A DNA stretch of 64,000 nt from Hyalella azteca (GCF_000764305.2 NW_025936440.1:20060-84059); one strand, 5' to 3'. Shown: positions 35,393-48,962, numbered from the stretch's first letter. Notes: generated by a model from the sequence alone, not told the origin. Numbers and translations are program-made.

Positions 35393-38300
35393 TATAATCC
35401 ACTGTAGAAGTTGTCATGTAAATGACGCAACATTGAAGGAAGAAGTTTTGCCGCGTACAGTGTGACCGTCCCAAGGACATTTAGGCAAGTCAGTCCATTC
35501 CACATGACTTCACCTGCGTTACACTCGCAGCACGAACGCGTCACCAACAAAACACGCTGCCTTCGGGCAACCCAGGCATCCACGATAGCGCCACAGCTGC
35601 ACAATACTTTAATAAGTTTATAATGGACCTATGGAACTATTAAAACGAATGTCGTGCCCTCGAATGTCGTGCCCTCGAATGTCGTGCCCTTGAAAGTCAT
35701 TCGTGCCCTCGTGTCCTTATTTCACTGACATTCACTTCTAAGACTGTAATCATTCTCCCGGTCATCACAGATCTGCCGCCATGTTTTACGGTTGGGAGGA
35801 GGCAGTCGGGATTAAATGACAGCTACACAAGTGCTTCTTGAAGCCATTAGGTTCCTCATAAACTAATATTTAAACTCCATCACGCATAAAAAAATTCAGA
35901 GTTCGGTTATTTCCGTCAAGTAAACTTCTACTATAGCTGTCATACAGATTACTTATTAGGAGTTTCATTTAAAGAGAGAGAGAGATCTAAGAGAGATTAT
36001 TAATAGTTTTCACGTTATCAGTAACAATGATATATGCGAGAGACTTCGATTCTCAGTAATAATAAGTAACCCTAGTATATAATTGTTAAGAAAACATAAT
36101 GTAACACTTAGCTTGATGTTTAATTAATAAACTAATGTTTAAATAGGCTCAAATTGCTCGTAATATGAATTCAATTAACCTTGTTAAGAATTCAAATAAA
36201 TTCTCGTTCAGTTACTCAGTAATGTCTAGGGTACTTATTCTGACTAAGATCCGAGACTACGTTATCCAGGGTGAATAATTAGTAAATTTGATTTACGTGA
36301 GCTTAAATTCATAATATACTTAATGTTTTGTTCACCATAAGCTTGTAAATAATTTTAGACACGGCTGCAGAATTTTGGAACCGGGCTATTAGGTTGCGCT
36401 ACGCATGACTGCAATATAATTACCATCACTTGGCATCTGTATATTATTGGACCAGTTTAATATATAATATAAGAATATGCACCTATAACGAATATATAAG
36501 AACATATAAGATAAGACCTAAAAGAACTGAACCTATAAGAATACGCTGCACCTAAAATGTGACAAAAGAAGGTAGGAAAATTTGTTTATGTTGTAATGGC
36601 ACGCACGCGCTGGTGAACGTCCAAAAACGCAAAGAAACTGACTTGAACTTCATCAGGTACAAAGTAGCTTTTTTTAATGAAGCTTTGGAAAGACCTTCAA
36701 CCAAAACATATAAGCTCGTAGCGCTTTATAGTCTCTTCCCGTCTATTAAATTATTACATGGCACCGCACGCACATATTTTGGTATTGTTTGGCAGGCATT
36801 TTCATACGAGTTCGATTGACATTTGGTATTATATTATTATACCAAACTATTATTGTTATAGAAAACAAATATATTATTACTATATTTTGATTGATACTGG
36901 TATAGTTTGGCAGGCATTTTCATATCAATTTCAGACGTTGCTCGGGATTGATTATACATCTTTAATTAAAAAATCCCGCTGTTTGAATTAAAACTCAGAA
37001 ATGTTCATAAAAGAAAAACCTCTTTATACTAGTACATAGAACTCCCATTCACTCCTCCTTTCTATATCTTCAGTATTTCATCGGTGACATGAGAATGCAT
37101 TTTATTCCCCTACTCGACAATAACTTGAATTTGATAATTCCATTTACAGGAAAGAAATTATGAAATTTTCATTGAAGGAAAAGCTATTCTTTAACTTACA
37201 CACCAAATGACAACACTTACACATGGAACACTAACTTACTAACAATGACACTAACTTACACATGGAACGGTCATTTTCCTGCCTTTACTCCTCTATTCTT
37301 CACAAGAGGTTGTCGCATACGCGCAGATTTCAACGAATTAACAATTTGCTAGCAATGAAAAGCAGCTGGCCGAGCTGCGACTGGCACAGTGGCACTCGCA
37401 AGTTATACAATCTCTCAAACTTTTCGCTTAAGCTCCATCGGCCTTACGGCCTCCAATATTTATTCAAAAGTTTTTTCAATTTCACATCAAATCAAATCAT
37501 AATAGGAATGCGTCGACATAGGTACATGCATACTGATGATATGGCACATTTTTAGGGATGACTAATGTAGATACTTGTTGAAGATGCACAAAAAAAATTT
37601 TCCTACTATGAACTTTGAATACATTTCGTCTCTATTTATATATATATATTTTTTATAGTTTGCATGAATTTCAATTACTGATGTTTCATTCGAACACTAA
37701 TTATGGCTCTAATGTATTCGTTTATTATGAATTATTTTTACATAATTCAGAGTAAATTATAATTAACGATGGTCCCCGGTGTTCCTTACTTATGGAAATT
37801 ATGAAAAAAAATGGTTTCAATTTACTGAAGAGTTCCCTAATGTTAATCACACCGATGTTGAACGAACCTTAACAAAACTAATAACGTAAAGTCTGAATTT
37901 TAAAAATGTTCTCGAGGCTATTATTCTTCACTATATGCATGCCTCTCATTCATTCATATTCATTTATTATCATTCATTGTCGACGTCAGACGTGCGGTAC
38001 CCAGCTGACGGTGACGTTAGAGACGATGTCAGGAAGTCACAAGCGCTCGTTTTACCCTATACCGCCTGCCATGAGTACCCGGAGCAATATTAGTAGTATA
38101 TTAATATTACTAATATAATATAATAATATTAGTAATAATAATGTTAGTAACCGGAGCAATAGGGTCACAAGCCTACTTCCCAAAAAGGATACGTTCTAGT
38201 GAGCACAAAATGACTTGCACTGATGGTTGCCGCCACGTACAACATTAAAATGTTCTCTGTTGCGTGCAAACGTCTTCAGGTTGCTACACTCAACAGTTTA

Positions 38301-39229
38301 CGAATAATTTAAGTTGAAAGTTATCTTCCCGGAAAGTGACGTACTGCGGTAGAGGCTTGATAGTTCTGGGTTTTGAGGCCACAGGCCACTGAGGACACAT
38401 TACGAGGATAGTTTACGGTGACGTTGTCCATGTTCAATGATGGAGCCCTATGCTGTACGGTTACAGAAACTGTCCTGAATTGGCTAATTCAGAACTCAAT
38501 CAGGTTCTTCTAACCGTCTTGCACGCTCAGTATGTTATAATCGACCAGTTTTAAATTGTTATTGCGATATAAAACATAATATGTAGTGGCACCGTGCACG
38601 AAAACTGACATTAAGCAAACGTTAAGCAACCTCACGTACGGGTTGCTCTTTTTTAAATAAGTTTCCCATACTCGATGTTTTCTGTTATCATCTATCCGGG
38701 CGAACTTGTCTATTTTGTGATAATCATCGATTCGTCTGAAAGATGGGTGAAGTACATTGATATTTCGTGGCCATGCACTTATTTTACTTATGTCATATCT
38801 GTGTGTATGAAAAATGTTATATTGAGTTTATTTGAGTTACTATATGTTATATATATAGTTCTTATTTTAACTGTTGTTTCTGGTTATGCTTCTTAATTTA
38901 CGTTAATTAAATAAATTCTATAAAGCCAGGGTGAGGACATTTTTTATTTAATTAAATGCCATCCTATTCCAAAAAAACGGTAGATTATGCTGTGACTAGA
39001 AGCAATAGGAAGATGAAATGTTAAATTAATATTTTTTTTATTGACGTAACCAAATCACTCGTTTGCGAATAAATATATTGTCTCAATTAAAGAGTGATAA
39101 TGGCAAACAATTTCATCGACTTTGAAAATTTTTGCCAGACAGTGAAGAAATTTTTTTGCGTCTTGAAATTTTTTTCCATAAACCGATGAATTGTGAATAC
39201 TTGAGACCACTGGATAATTGTAGCAAAAC
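35393..39229 (-). repeat. Inverted LCR unit, nearly complete
   Basis: Order reversed: associated block, 15-bp minisatellite (35646-35712), right part, TTATAGGT repeats, block A (36559-36790), duplicated segments, core (about 37255-37395), hairpin GGCC-GUAA-GGCC on the minus strand (37440-37451), start block, AT palindrome (38085-38165), then more right part. The frames called at 36559-36991 are block A and neighbours. Confidence 0.84.
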
Positions 39230-39537
39230 ATAACAGTGACGTAGGCGCTGATGAGTAGGCCTGATGTGGCCTGTCGCCGATTCTTTTTCCTTTTCGTGCC
39301 TTGTTCACAGAAGATCTAAAATCGGGTAATTTGACCGGACCTTTTCATGACTGACGATAGTTTGAAATAGCTACTAGAATTCCACCGGGTTCGATATGGT
39401 GCTAGGCATTTCAAATCGGAACATATATTTTTCCATAGTTTTATCTAGTCTGTTCTTGAACGCGTTCATACTTGGAGCGCCAACGATGTCATCGGGGAGG
39501 CTGTTCCACATGTCGGTGATTCGAAGCGAGAACACAT
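39230..39537 (-). pseudogene. CR1-like LINE 3' end fragment, sister of 10811-11117
   Basis: Same break point and 3' end as 10811-11117, with minor substitutions. It is part of the duplicated block 38900-40500 / 10450-12050 and not an independent insertion. Confidence 0.8.
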
Positions 39538-42500
39538 GTCAATATAGACTATATTATGCAACATAGCATACAATTGTATGCAATGTTATTCTTTCCAGAA
39601 GCTGATATCGTAAGTAGACTATATTATACAATATGGCCTACAATTATACGCAATGCTAAACCTACCTCAATATCATGAAGCATCAGCAATGGACATGAAA
39701 ATTAAATAACACAAAAAACACTAGAAAGGATTAGGCAGAATATTTTATTAATTTAAACCAAATATGCATTTAAACACACCTACATAATCAGGCTTATAGT
39801 CAACATTAAAAACCAGCAGTTGAAAGTCTTTAAATTGACAAATTCGAACCACCGACTTGAGACTGGCGGTAAATATGACGAAATAAATCATATTGAAATG
39901 CTTAATTAATTATAATTTATCAAAACAATTATGACCGAGACAACAACATCCAGGGCGGTAATGTCAGAGGCAATTGTAACAATTAAGCAGAGTTTATTAA
40001 TATATTTCTAGAGGGGGAAATGTTCTTTATAAAAAATATAGAGTATTTCCAGATGGTCATTAAAATGGAACGCACTTAACACGGTTCGGCTAGAGAAAAT
40101 TCTCCTAGAGCACAAGCAAAACTTTTACTAGAGCAAAAGAATTGTCCTACAGTGAAAAAATCCTAGGAAAAAATCTTTTCCTAGAGAAAAAAGAATCCTA
40201 GAGCAAAAAAACTTTTTCCCTGAGCAAAAAAATTTCATAGAGAAAAAATCCTAGAGCATTTATTATTATGGTACAAAAATTGACATGTCAGTTGACATCT
40301 GTTGACAAAAATTGACATCTGTCAGTTGACATCTGTATATTGTTGGACCAGTTTACCAGTTTCATGTATCACATGACTTCACCTGCGTTCCACCGTATTG
40401 CATACTCTGTGGCCTGTGGCCTCAAGTTAAAAAACTATTAAACATGCGCTTGTAACCTCCTGACATCATCTCTGACGTCACCGTCAGCTGGGCACCTCAC
40501 GTCCGACGACGACGATGAACGTTAATAAATGAATAAAAATGAATGAGAGGCTTGCATAGTGAAGAATAACAGCCTCGAGAATATTCTTCAAATTTAGACT
40601 TTCCGTTATTAGTTTTGTTAATGTTCGGGCCCGTCGGTGTGATTAACATTGAGGAACAATTCAGTAAAGTGTAATAATTTTCATAAATTCCATAAATAAG
40701 GAACCCTGGAGACCATCGTAAAATATAATTTACTCTGAATTATGTAAAAATTATTCAAAATAAACGAAAACATTAGAGCCATAGTTAGTTGTCTAATAAA
40801 CATCAGTAGTTTAAATACATACTAACAATAAAAATATACATATTTAATGTTAGAGACGATAAGTATTCAAAGTTCAGAGTGGGAAAATTTTCTGTGCATT
40901 ATCGACTCGTATCTACATTAGTCATACCTAAAACATCGCTTTGTTATCAGGTTCCATGTACCTATGTCGATTTGCACATCTTCCCGGCGTAATAAAGAAG
41001 AATGTTTTGACGTGAACATTTTTGGTGGCCGAAACGCCCATAAAGCAGGAGAAGTTTGAATGAGTGCATAATATAGATCTTCCGTCAATTATATATATTA
41101 ATTACTTTATAATTTCATTCCTATAAATGAAATTATCAAGTAGAAGTTATTCGGCAACTCCAGGCTAACCTGCTATATTATAGTTAGTAAAAAGATGCAT
41201 TCTCTTGCCACCGATCCAACTCGTATATAATAAATACTGAGGATGGAGAAAAGAGGAGTGAATGGGAGTTCTATGAGTTATTATAAAGAGGTTCCTTGAT
41301 TTAAATTTTTGCTATTTTATCCAAGCAATGGGGTGTTCTCATAAAAGATATATAATCAATCCCAAGAAACGTCTGAACTTGATGCGAAAATGACTGCCAA
41401 ACTATGCCAATATCAATTAGAATATATTAATATTATATATGTTTGAGATTATAATAATAGTTTGTTATAGTAATATAAAACCAAAATCTCAATTGAACTC
41501 GTATGAAAATGCCTGCCGAACTATACCAAAATATGTGCTTGTGGTGATACTAAGAATTTAATAGACAGGAAGAGACTATAAAGCGCTACGAGCTTAAATG
41601 TTTTGGTTGAAGGTCTTTCCAAAGCTTCATTAAAAAAAGCTACTTTGTACGTGATGAAGTTCAAGTCAGTTTCTTTGCGTTTTTGGACGTTCACCAGCGC
41701 GTGCGTGCCATTACAACATAAACAAATTTTCCTGCCTTCTTTTGTCACATTTTAGGTGCAGCGTATTCCTATAGGTGCGGTTCTTATAGGTCTTATCTTA
41801 TATGTTCTTATATATTCGTTATAGGTGCATATTCTTATATTATATATTAAACTGGTCCAATAATATACAGATGCCAAGTGATGGTAATTATATTGCAGTC
41901 ATGCGTAGCGCAACCTAATAGCCCGGTTCCAAAATTCTGCAGCCGTGTCTAAAATTATTTACAAGCTTATGGTGAACAAAACATTAAGTATATTATGAAT
42001 TTAAGCTCACGTAAATCAAATTTACTAATTATTCACCCTGGATAACGTAGTCTCGGATCTTAGTCAGAATAAGTACCCTAGACATTACTGAGTAACTGAA
42101 CGAGAATTTATTTGAATTCTTAACAAGGTTAATTGAATTCATATTACGAGCAATTTGAGCCTATTTAAACATTAGTTTATTAATTAAACATCAAGCTAAG
42201 TGTTACATTATGTTTTCTTAACAATTATATACTAGGGTTACTTATTATTACTGAGAATCGAAGTCTCTCGCATATATCATTGTTACTGATAACGTGAAAA
42301 CTATTAATAATCTCTCTTAGATCTCTCTCTCTCTTTAAATGAAACTCCTAATAAGTAATCTGTATGACAGCTATAGTAGAAGTTTACTTGACGGAAATAA
42401 CCGAACTCTGAATTTTTTTATGCGTGATGGAGTTTAAATATTAGTTTATGAGGAACCTAATGGCTTCAAGAAGCACTTGTGTAGCTGTCATTTAATCCCG

Positions 42501-42596
42501 ACTGCCTCCTCCCAACCGTAAAACATGGCGGCAGATCTGTGATGACCGGGAGAATGATTACAGTCTTAGAAGTGAATGTCAGTGAAATAAGGACAC
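39538..42596 (+). repeat. LCR unit with core deletion
   Basis: CTAGAG block (about 39900-40440), start block, hairpin GGCC-GAAA-CGCC (41027-41038, one mispair). The core is deleted: at about 41075 sequence jumps to the TCTTCCGTCAATTAT word. Block A (41521-41748) keeps an uninterrupted frame. A CTCTCTCT tract lies at about 42318-42332. Confidence 0.83.
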
Positions 42597-42714
42597 GAGG
42601 GCGCGAATGACTTTCAAGGGCACGACATTCGAGGGCACGACATTCAAGGGCACGACATTCAAGGGCACGTCATTCGAGGGCACGACGTTCGAGGGCACGA
42701 CATTCGAGGGCACG
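42597..42714 (+). repeat. 15-bp minisatellite, about 8 units
   Basis: GAGGGCACGACATTC-type units. Stop-free ORFs on both strands here are by-products. Confidence 0.9.
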
Positions 42715-43082
42715 AATAACTTTATATATATGAATCTCAACACGAAAATTGAATTGTGTACGAAATTTGTATTATGTATACATTGCACAAGAATTAAAAA
42801 GAAAAAAATAAGTATAGAGTGAGTCAAAGTTACCATAAAAAATAAGATTATATTAAATCTTTGCGACGTTTTTGCACGGTCGATTATTTTGAACTCGTAT
42901 CTCGCACGCCAGACCAAAATATCTCAACTTTCACTGCGGTAAAAAATCCCTTCACTGTTTGGCAAAAACTTTCAATGTCTGTGAAATTGTTAACAATTAT
43001 CACTCCTTTGTTGAGAAGTGACGTATTACTCGTATACAATCACTCGTGTACGTAATATTTATTACGTATACGAGTGATTGGG
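42715..43082 (+). repeat. LCR-associated block
   Basis: Matches 46670-46860 (inverted) and 22150-22260, then the AAATCCCTTCACTGTTTGGC segment. Confidence 0.7.
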
Positions 43083-43105
43083 ATAATAATAATAATCTTA
43101 ATAAT

Positions 43106-43193
<88 letters not shown>
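43083..43193 (+). repeat. AAT microsatellite at gap edge
   Basis: Nearly pure AAT repeat from about 43083, running into the sequencing gap. It gives poly-Asn, poly-Ile and poly-Tyr frames, which are not genes. Confidence 0.95.
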
Positions 43194-43689
43194 NNNNNNN
43201 NNNNNNNNNNNNNNNNNNNNNNNNNNNNNNNNNNNNNNNNNNNNNNNNNNNNNNNNNNNNNNNNNNNNNNNNNNNNNNNNNNNNNNNNNNNNNNNNNNNN
43301 NNNNNNNNNNNNNNNNNNNNNNNNNNNNNNNNNNNNNNNNNNNNNNNNNNNNNNNNNNNNNNNNNNNNNNNNNNNNNNNNNNNNNNNNNNNNNNNNNNNN
43401 NNNNNNNNNNNNNNNNNNNNNNNNNNNNNNNNNNNNNNNNNNNNNNNNNNNNNNNNNNNNNNNNNNNNNNNNNNNNNNNNNNNNNNNNNNNNNNNNNNNN
43501 NNNNNNNNNNNNNNNNNNNNNNNNNNNNNNNNNNNNNNNNNNNNNNNNNNNNNNNNNNNNNNNNNNNNNNNNNNNNNNNNNNNNNNNNNNNNNNNNNNNN
43601 NNNNNNNNNNNNNNNNNNNNNNNNNNNNNNNNNNNNNNNNNNNNNNNNNNNNNNNNNNNNNNNNNNNNNNNNNNNNNNNNNNNNNNNNN
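43194..43689. other. Assembly gap, 496 n
   Basis: Run of n between the AAT microsatellite and a 15-bp minisatellite. Both sides are low-complexity, which explains the failure to assemble. True length unknown. Confidence 0.99.
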
Positions 43690-43828
43690 GAGGGCACGAC
43701 ATTCGAGGGCACGACATTCGAGGGCACGACATTCGAGGGCACGACATTTAAGGGCACGACATTCGAGGGCACGACATTCGAGGGCACGACGTTCGAGGGC
43801 ACTACATTCGAGGGCACGACATATCCAA
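43690..43828 (+). repeat. 15-bp minisatellite, about 9 units
   Basis: Right edge of the gap. Same unit as 14259-14512, followed by the same ATATCCAATTAGTTTGAAAT flank as there. Confidence 0.92.
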
Positions 43829-45466
43829 TTAGTTTGAAATGGGAAGTCATCTAATTAAATAAATAAAAATGCCCACACCCTTGGCTTCTAGAATTTATTT
43901 TACGTAAATTAAGGAGCATAAATAAAGCCGCTGTTGAAGTAAGGACTAGCAACTTGTCGTCCTAGATTCTCTATCAGTTATATATTATTCGAGGCGCATA
44001 AAATGACAGCATCTCAATATAACATTTTTTATTCACACGGATATGACATAAGTAAAACAAGTGCATGACCACGAAATATCAATGTACTTCACTCATCTTT
44101 CATACGAATCGATGATTAACACAAAATAGGAATGTTTGCCCTAATAAATTGAAACAGAAAAAAACACTGCGGGAAACTAACTTAAAAAGTAACCCAGACG
44201 TGCGGTAGCTCTACATTTACTCAATGTTAGTTCTCGTGCACCGGTGCCACTTCATGTTATGTTTTATATCGTAATACCAATTTACCGTCAGCTAAGTACC
44301 TACGTCTGATGTCGACGATGAATGACAATAAATGGATATAAATGAATGAGAAGCTTGCACTGAGACGAATAACAGCCTCGAGAACATTGTTCAAATTTAG
44401 ACTTTCCGTAATTAGTTTTGTTAAGGTTCGTTCCACATCGTTGTGATTAACATTAGGGAACTCCTCAGTAAATTGACAACCAATTTTTTCATAAATTCCA
44501 TAAATAAGGAAGACCGGAGACCATCGCAAAGTATTATTTACTCTGAATTATGTAAGAATTATTCAAAATAAACGAAGACATTAGAGCCATAATTAGTTTT
44601 CGAATGAAACATCAGTAGTTGAAATACATGCAAACAATAAAAAAAATATATATTCAATGTTAGAGACGAAATGTGTTAAAAGTTAAGAGTGGGGAAAATT
44701 TCTATGCATCATCGACCCTTCTCTACATCAGTCATACCTCAAATTGCGCAACGTTATCAGTATATATGGACATATGTTGTCGCGTTCCACAAATTAGAGA
44801 TAAGTAATTATTGTTAATTCATATGTTGAAGCTGTGAAACCAGTAAAACTGATAGAGTTTAAGGTTGATAGATTGCATTACTTGCGAGTTCTACTGTGTG
44901 GGTCGCAGCTCAGGCAACTGCTCTTCATTGCCAGCAAATTGTTAATTCGTTGAAATCTGCGCGTGTGCAGCAAACTCTAAAGAATAGAGGAGTAAAGGCA
45001 GGTAAATGAGAGTTCCATGTGTTAGTTTGAAATGGTATTCCTCCAATAAAATTTTATAATTTCATTCCTATAAATGGAATTATCAAATAGAAGTCATTCG
45101 GCAACGCCAGGCTAACCTACTATATTATAATTTGTAATAAAGCGAATTCTCTTGCCACCGATCGAACTCGTTTATAGTAAATAATGAGGCCGGAGAAAGC
45201 AGTTCTATGAGTTAGTATAAAGAGTTTTTTTTTATTTACATTTTTGAAATTTTGTCCAACAACGGGGTTATCTAATTAAAGATATATAATCAATCCCAAG
45301 CAACGTCTGATCTCGTATGAAAATGCGTGCTAAACTATACCAATATCAATCAAAATATAGTTATAATAAATTTGTTTAGCAAAATGGTAATAGTTTGGTA
45401 TAATAATATAATACCAAAATGTCAATCGAACTCGTTCGAAAATGCTTGCCGAACTATACCAAAATA
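43829..45466 (+). repeat. LCR right part, then start block and core
   Basis: Right part (43829-44280), a remnant minisatellite unit (about 44283-44320), start block, core (about 44900-45025). The hairpin has decayed here (about 44830-44850). Ends at a hAT-like insertion in the block A edge. Confidence 0.8.
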
Positions 45467-46421
45467 CAGAGCTGGGCAGCGCTACTTGGAAATGTAGCGG
45501 CGCTACCGCTACATGCTCTAAATGTAGCGGGCGCTACCGCTACCGCTACACCCACCAGATTGTAACGGGTGCTACCGCTACCGCTACAGTAAAATGTAGC
45601 GCGCTACATTAGCCGCTACAATGGCCAAAATTATTGGAAATCTCTAAATATTTATTGTTCTGCTATTAGGATTTACTCATTAATATTTAATGATAATAAA
45701 ACATTTTTAAAACATATCAATGCAACTTTATTGCAATTAACCTAACCGAACTAGTATGGGTTACCCCAGGGTTAGATACAGTAAATAGAAGTTAAAGTTA
45801 TTTTTATGTTTTACCTTCCCTACATGGATGTGAACTTCTACCAATCTAAGAAATTATCCACATATAACGTATATGTGGATTATTTTTGAGATTGATAGAT
45901 TGAAGTAGACATCCATGTAGGGAAGGTGAAACATAAAAATAACTGTGTAAAAATAACTGTAAGCAAACAGAAAGATGAAAAAAACCTGTAAGTGGTAACT
46001 GGTAACAACTAACATGTTGACACTAGTAACAGGTTGATGTTGGCAACATTACACCGAAATCTTTCGTACAGTTTTATTCTGTAATTTATATTATGTATGT
46101 ATCATGCTGGTTTTTAAATAATATTTAATACTATTAAGGGGACCGGCTACCCTAAAAATCGAAAATTTTGGCTTTACCGTTTTCTTGACTCATTTTGTAG
46201 CTGTTGAAAAGGCGCGTCTAACGCAGTTTACCGCATGTCTGTGCGTGCTATAATTTTTGCGTAAGACAATTTTAAAAATATATATATGAACATTTTTTAA
46301 CAATATGTACAAAGATTTATTTGAATTAAATCTGTATATATAGATCATTACTCTCGTTAATTACAAAGTGTTTGCACTCGTTTGAAAGCTACAAACGAGA
46401 CGCGTTCAACAAAGCTACTAC
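45467..46421 (+). mobile_element. hAT-like element, left end only
   Basis: Begins CAGAGCTGGGCAGCGCTACT, matching the start of the hAT MITE at 54908, followed by repeated GCTACCGCTAC and ATGTAGCG words. The rest is non-coding AT-rich sequence with a foldback at 45796-45944. No right end is seen because the sequence is cut at 46422 by the mosaic-end pair. Confidence 0.6.
45796..45944. repeat. 149-bp foldback inverted repeat
   Basis: AGTTATTTTTATG...ACCTTCCCTACATGGATGT pairs with its inverse on the right side, centred near 45868-45870 at CCACATATAACGTATATGTGG (only the inner part is perfect). It is likely a nested foldback MITE. No clear target duplication. Confidence 0.7.
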
Positions 46422-46459
46422 CTGTCTCTTATACACATCTAGATGTGTATAAGAGACAG
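46422..46459. other. Head-to-head Tn5 mosaic ends (library artefact)
   Basis: CTGTCTCTTATACACATCT is followed immediately by its exact reverse complement AGATGTGTATAAGAGACAG. This 19-bp sequence is the Tn5 transposase mosaic end used in tagmentation libraries. Two facing copies are the junction of circularised mate-pair fragments. The sequences left and right of it need not be neighbours. Confidence 0.97.
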
Positions 46460-46861
46460 CGTCACAGCTGCGCAATACTTTAATAAGTTTATAATGGACC
46501 TATGGAACTATTAAACAATGAAAGAATGCCATGTTTGCCGAAGATGCATGCCGGTAGTGCATGGAAAACTTCACAGTCCTGAACTTCCAATGCAATTCGT
46601 CAGTATTATAAATAAAAAATCACTATAATCGATAACTTTTATAGACTCTGCAGATTTTCGATTCAAAGCGCTTGTAAATAATTGTTGGTAAAATTTCATA
46701 TAATCGATCGTGCAAAAACGTCGCAAAGATTTAATTTAATCTTATTTTCTATGGTAGCTTTGACTCGCTCTATACCTATTTTTTTTCATATCAATTCATG
46801 CACATGATACAAGTTTCGTACAAAACTCAATTTTCTTCTTGGGATTCCTATATATAAAGTT

Positions 46862-46932
46862 ATTCGTGCTCTCGAATGTCGTGCCCTCGAATGTCGTGCC
46901 CTCGAATGTCGTGCTCTTGAAAGTCATTCATG
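46862..46932 (-). repeat. 15-bp minisatellite, about 5 units
   Basis: Inverted copies of the GAGGGCACGACATTC unit (read here as CGAATGTCGTGCCCT). Confidence 0.88.
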
Positions 46933-48799
46933 CCCTCATGTCCTTATTTCACTGACATTCACTTCTCAGATTGTAATCAATCTCCCGATCATCACAGATC
47001 TGCCGCCATGTTTTACGGTTGGGAGGAGGCAGTCGGGATTAAATGACAGCTACACAAGTGATTCTTGAAGCCATTAGGTTCCTCATAAACTAATACATAA
47101 ACCCCATCACGTATACAAAAATTCAGAGTTCGTTATTTCCGTCATCTAAGCCTCTACGATAGCTGTCATACCGATCCTACTTATGTCTGGCACTTATTAA
47201 TTAAGTGTTTTCACGTATTCAGGAACATTTGTTTATGTAAGAGACTTTGGACATGTTAAGAATAAGCACCCTAGTATATACTTGTTAATAAAAGAGAATG
47301 CAATTTCAACATTCAAATTTAATTATAAAAAAATTTTAAATGAACCTAATTTGCTAGTAATATTAATTAGAAGATTACAACTAAGTTCATGTACATTTGC
47401 TCAGTAATGTCTAAGGTGTTTATTCGAAATAAGATCCAAGACTACGTTCTCCAGGGAGAATGATTAGTAAATTTAATTTATGTGAGTATAAATTCACAAT
47501 TCACTTAATGTTTTGTTTATCATAAGCTTGTAAATAATTTTTGACGCGGCTGCAGAATTTTGGAACCGGGCTATTAGGTTGCGCTACGCATGACTGCAAT
47601 ATAATTACCATCAGTTGACATCTGTATATTATTGGACCAGTTTAATATATAATATAATAATATGCACCTAAAACGAATATATAAGAACCTATAAGATAAG
47701 ACCTAAAAGAACCGCACCTATAAGAATACGCTGCTCCTAAAATGTGACAAAAGAAGGCAGGAAAATTTGTTTATGTTGTAATGGCACGCACGCGCTGGTG
47801 AACGTCCAAAAACGCAAAGAAACAAAGTAGCTTACCTGCCATTACTCCTCTATTGCTCTCAAGAGGTTGTCGCATACGCGCAGATTTCAACGAATTAACA
47901 ATTTGCTGGCAAAGAAAGGCAGTTGGCTGAGCTGCGACTGGCACAGTAGCAATCTCATCTTTAACAATCTCTCACACTTTTCGCTTAAGCACCATCGGCC
48001 TTTCGGCCTCCAAAATATATTAAAATATTTTCTCTTAAAAAATCCTTATTAATAAATTGTAATAAGTGCGTCGACATAAGTACATGAATACTGATGACAT
48101 GACGCATTTTTAGGGATGACTAATGTAGATACTAGTCGATGATGCACAATAAACTTTCCCACTATGAACTTTGAATACATTTCGTCTCTAACTATATATA
48201 TAATTTTTTATTGTTTGCATTAATTTCAATTACTGATGTTTCATTTGAAAACTGATTATGACTCTAATGTATTCGTTTATTATGAGTTATTTCTACATAA
48301 TTCAGAGTAAATTATATTTTACGATGGTCTCCGGTGTAACTTACTTATGGAAATTATGAAAAAAATGGTTTCAATTTACTGAAGAGTTCCCTAATGTTAA
48401 TCACACCGATGTTGAACGAACCTTAACAAAACTGATAACGGAAAGTCTGAATTTTAAAATTGCTCTGGTGGCTATTATTCTTCACCCTTGCATGCCTCTC
48501 ATTCGTTCATATTCATTTATTATCATTCATCGTCGACGTCAGACGTGCTTTACCCAGCTGACGGTGACGTCAGAGATGATGTCAGGAGTTTACAAGTGCT
48601 CCTTTTACCCTACACCGCCTGCCATGAGTAACCGGAGCAATATTAGTAGTATATTAATATTATTAATATAATATAATAATATTAGTGATAATAATATTAG
48701 TAACCGGAGCAATACTGTAACAAGCCTACTTCCCAAAAAGGATACGTTCTAGTGAGCACAAAATGACTTGCAGTGATGGTTGCCGCCACGTACAACATT

Positions 48800-48962
48800 A
48801 AAATGTTCTCTGTTGCGTACAAACGTCCTCAGGTTGCTACACTCAATAGTTTACGTATAATTTAAGTTGAAAGTTTAGCTTTAAAATGCTCTCTGTTGCG
48901 TACAAACGTCCTCAGGTTGCTACACTCAATAGTTTACGTATAATTTAAGTTGAAAGTTATGT
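48800..48962. repeat. 83-bp tandem duplication
   Basis: AAAATGTTCTCTGTTGCGTA through TTTAAGTTGAAAGTT occurs twice at 83-bp spacing. It is single in all other LCR units, so it is local and recent, or an assembly effect. Confidence 0.85.

Noticed and set aside
35392..35604. 70-residue ORF (MCSCGAIVDAWVARRQ...)
   Set aside because: Occurs in LCR-associated blocks (also within 20057-20314 and near 22530) with differing frames.
42318..42332. CT tract as a polypyrimidine splice signal
   Set aside because: No neighbouring exon evidence. It is simple sequence inside the LCR.
43040..43850. Four long ORFs (225-263 residues) on both strands
   Set aside because: They consist of the AAT microsatellite, 496 n and the 15-bp minisatellite. 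None is a gene.
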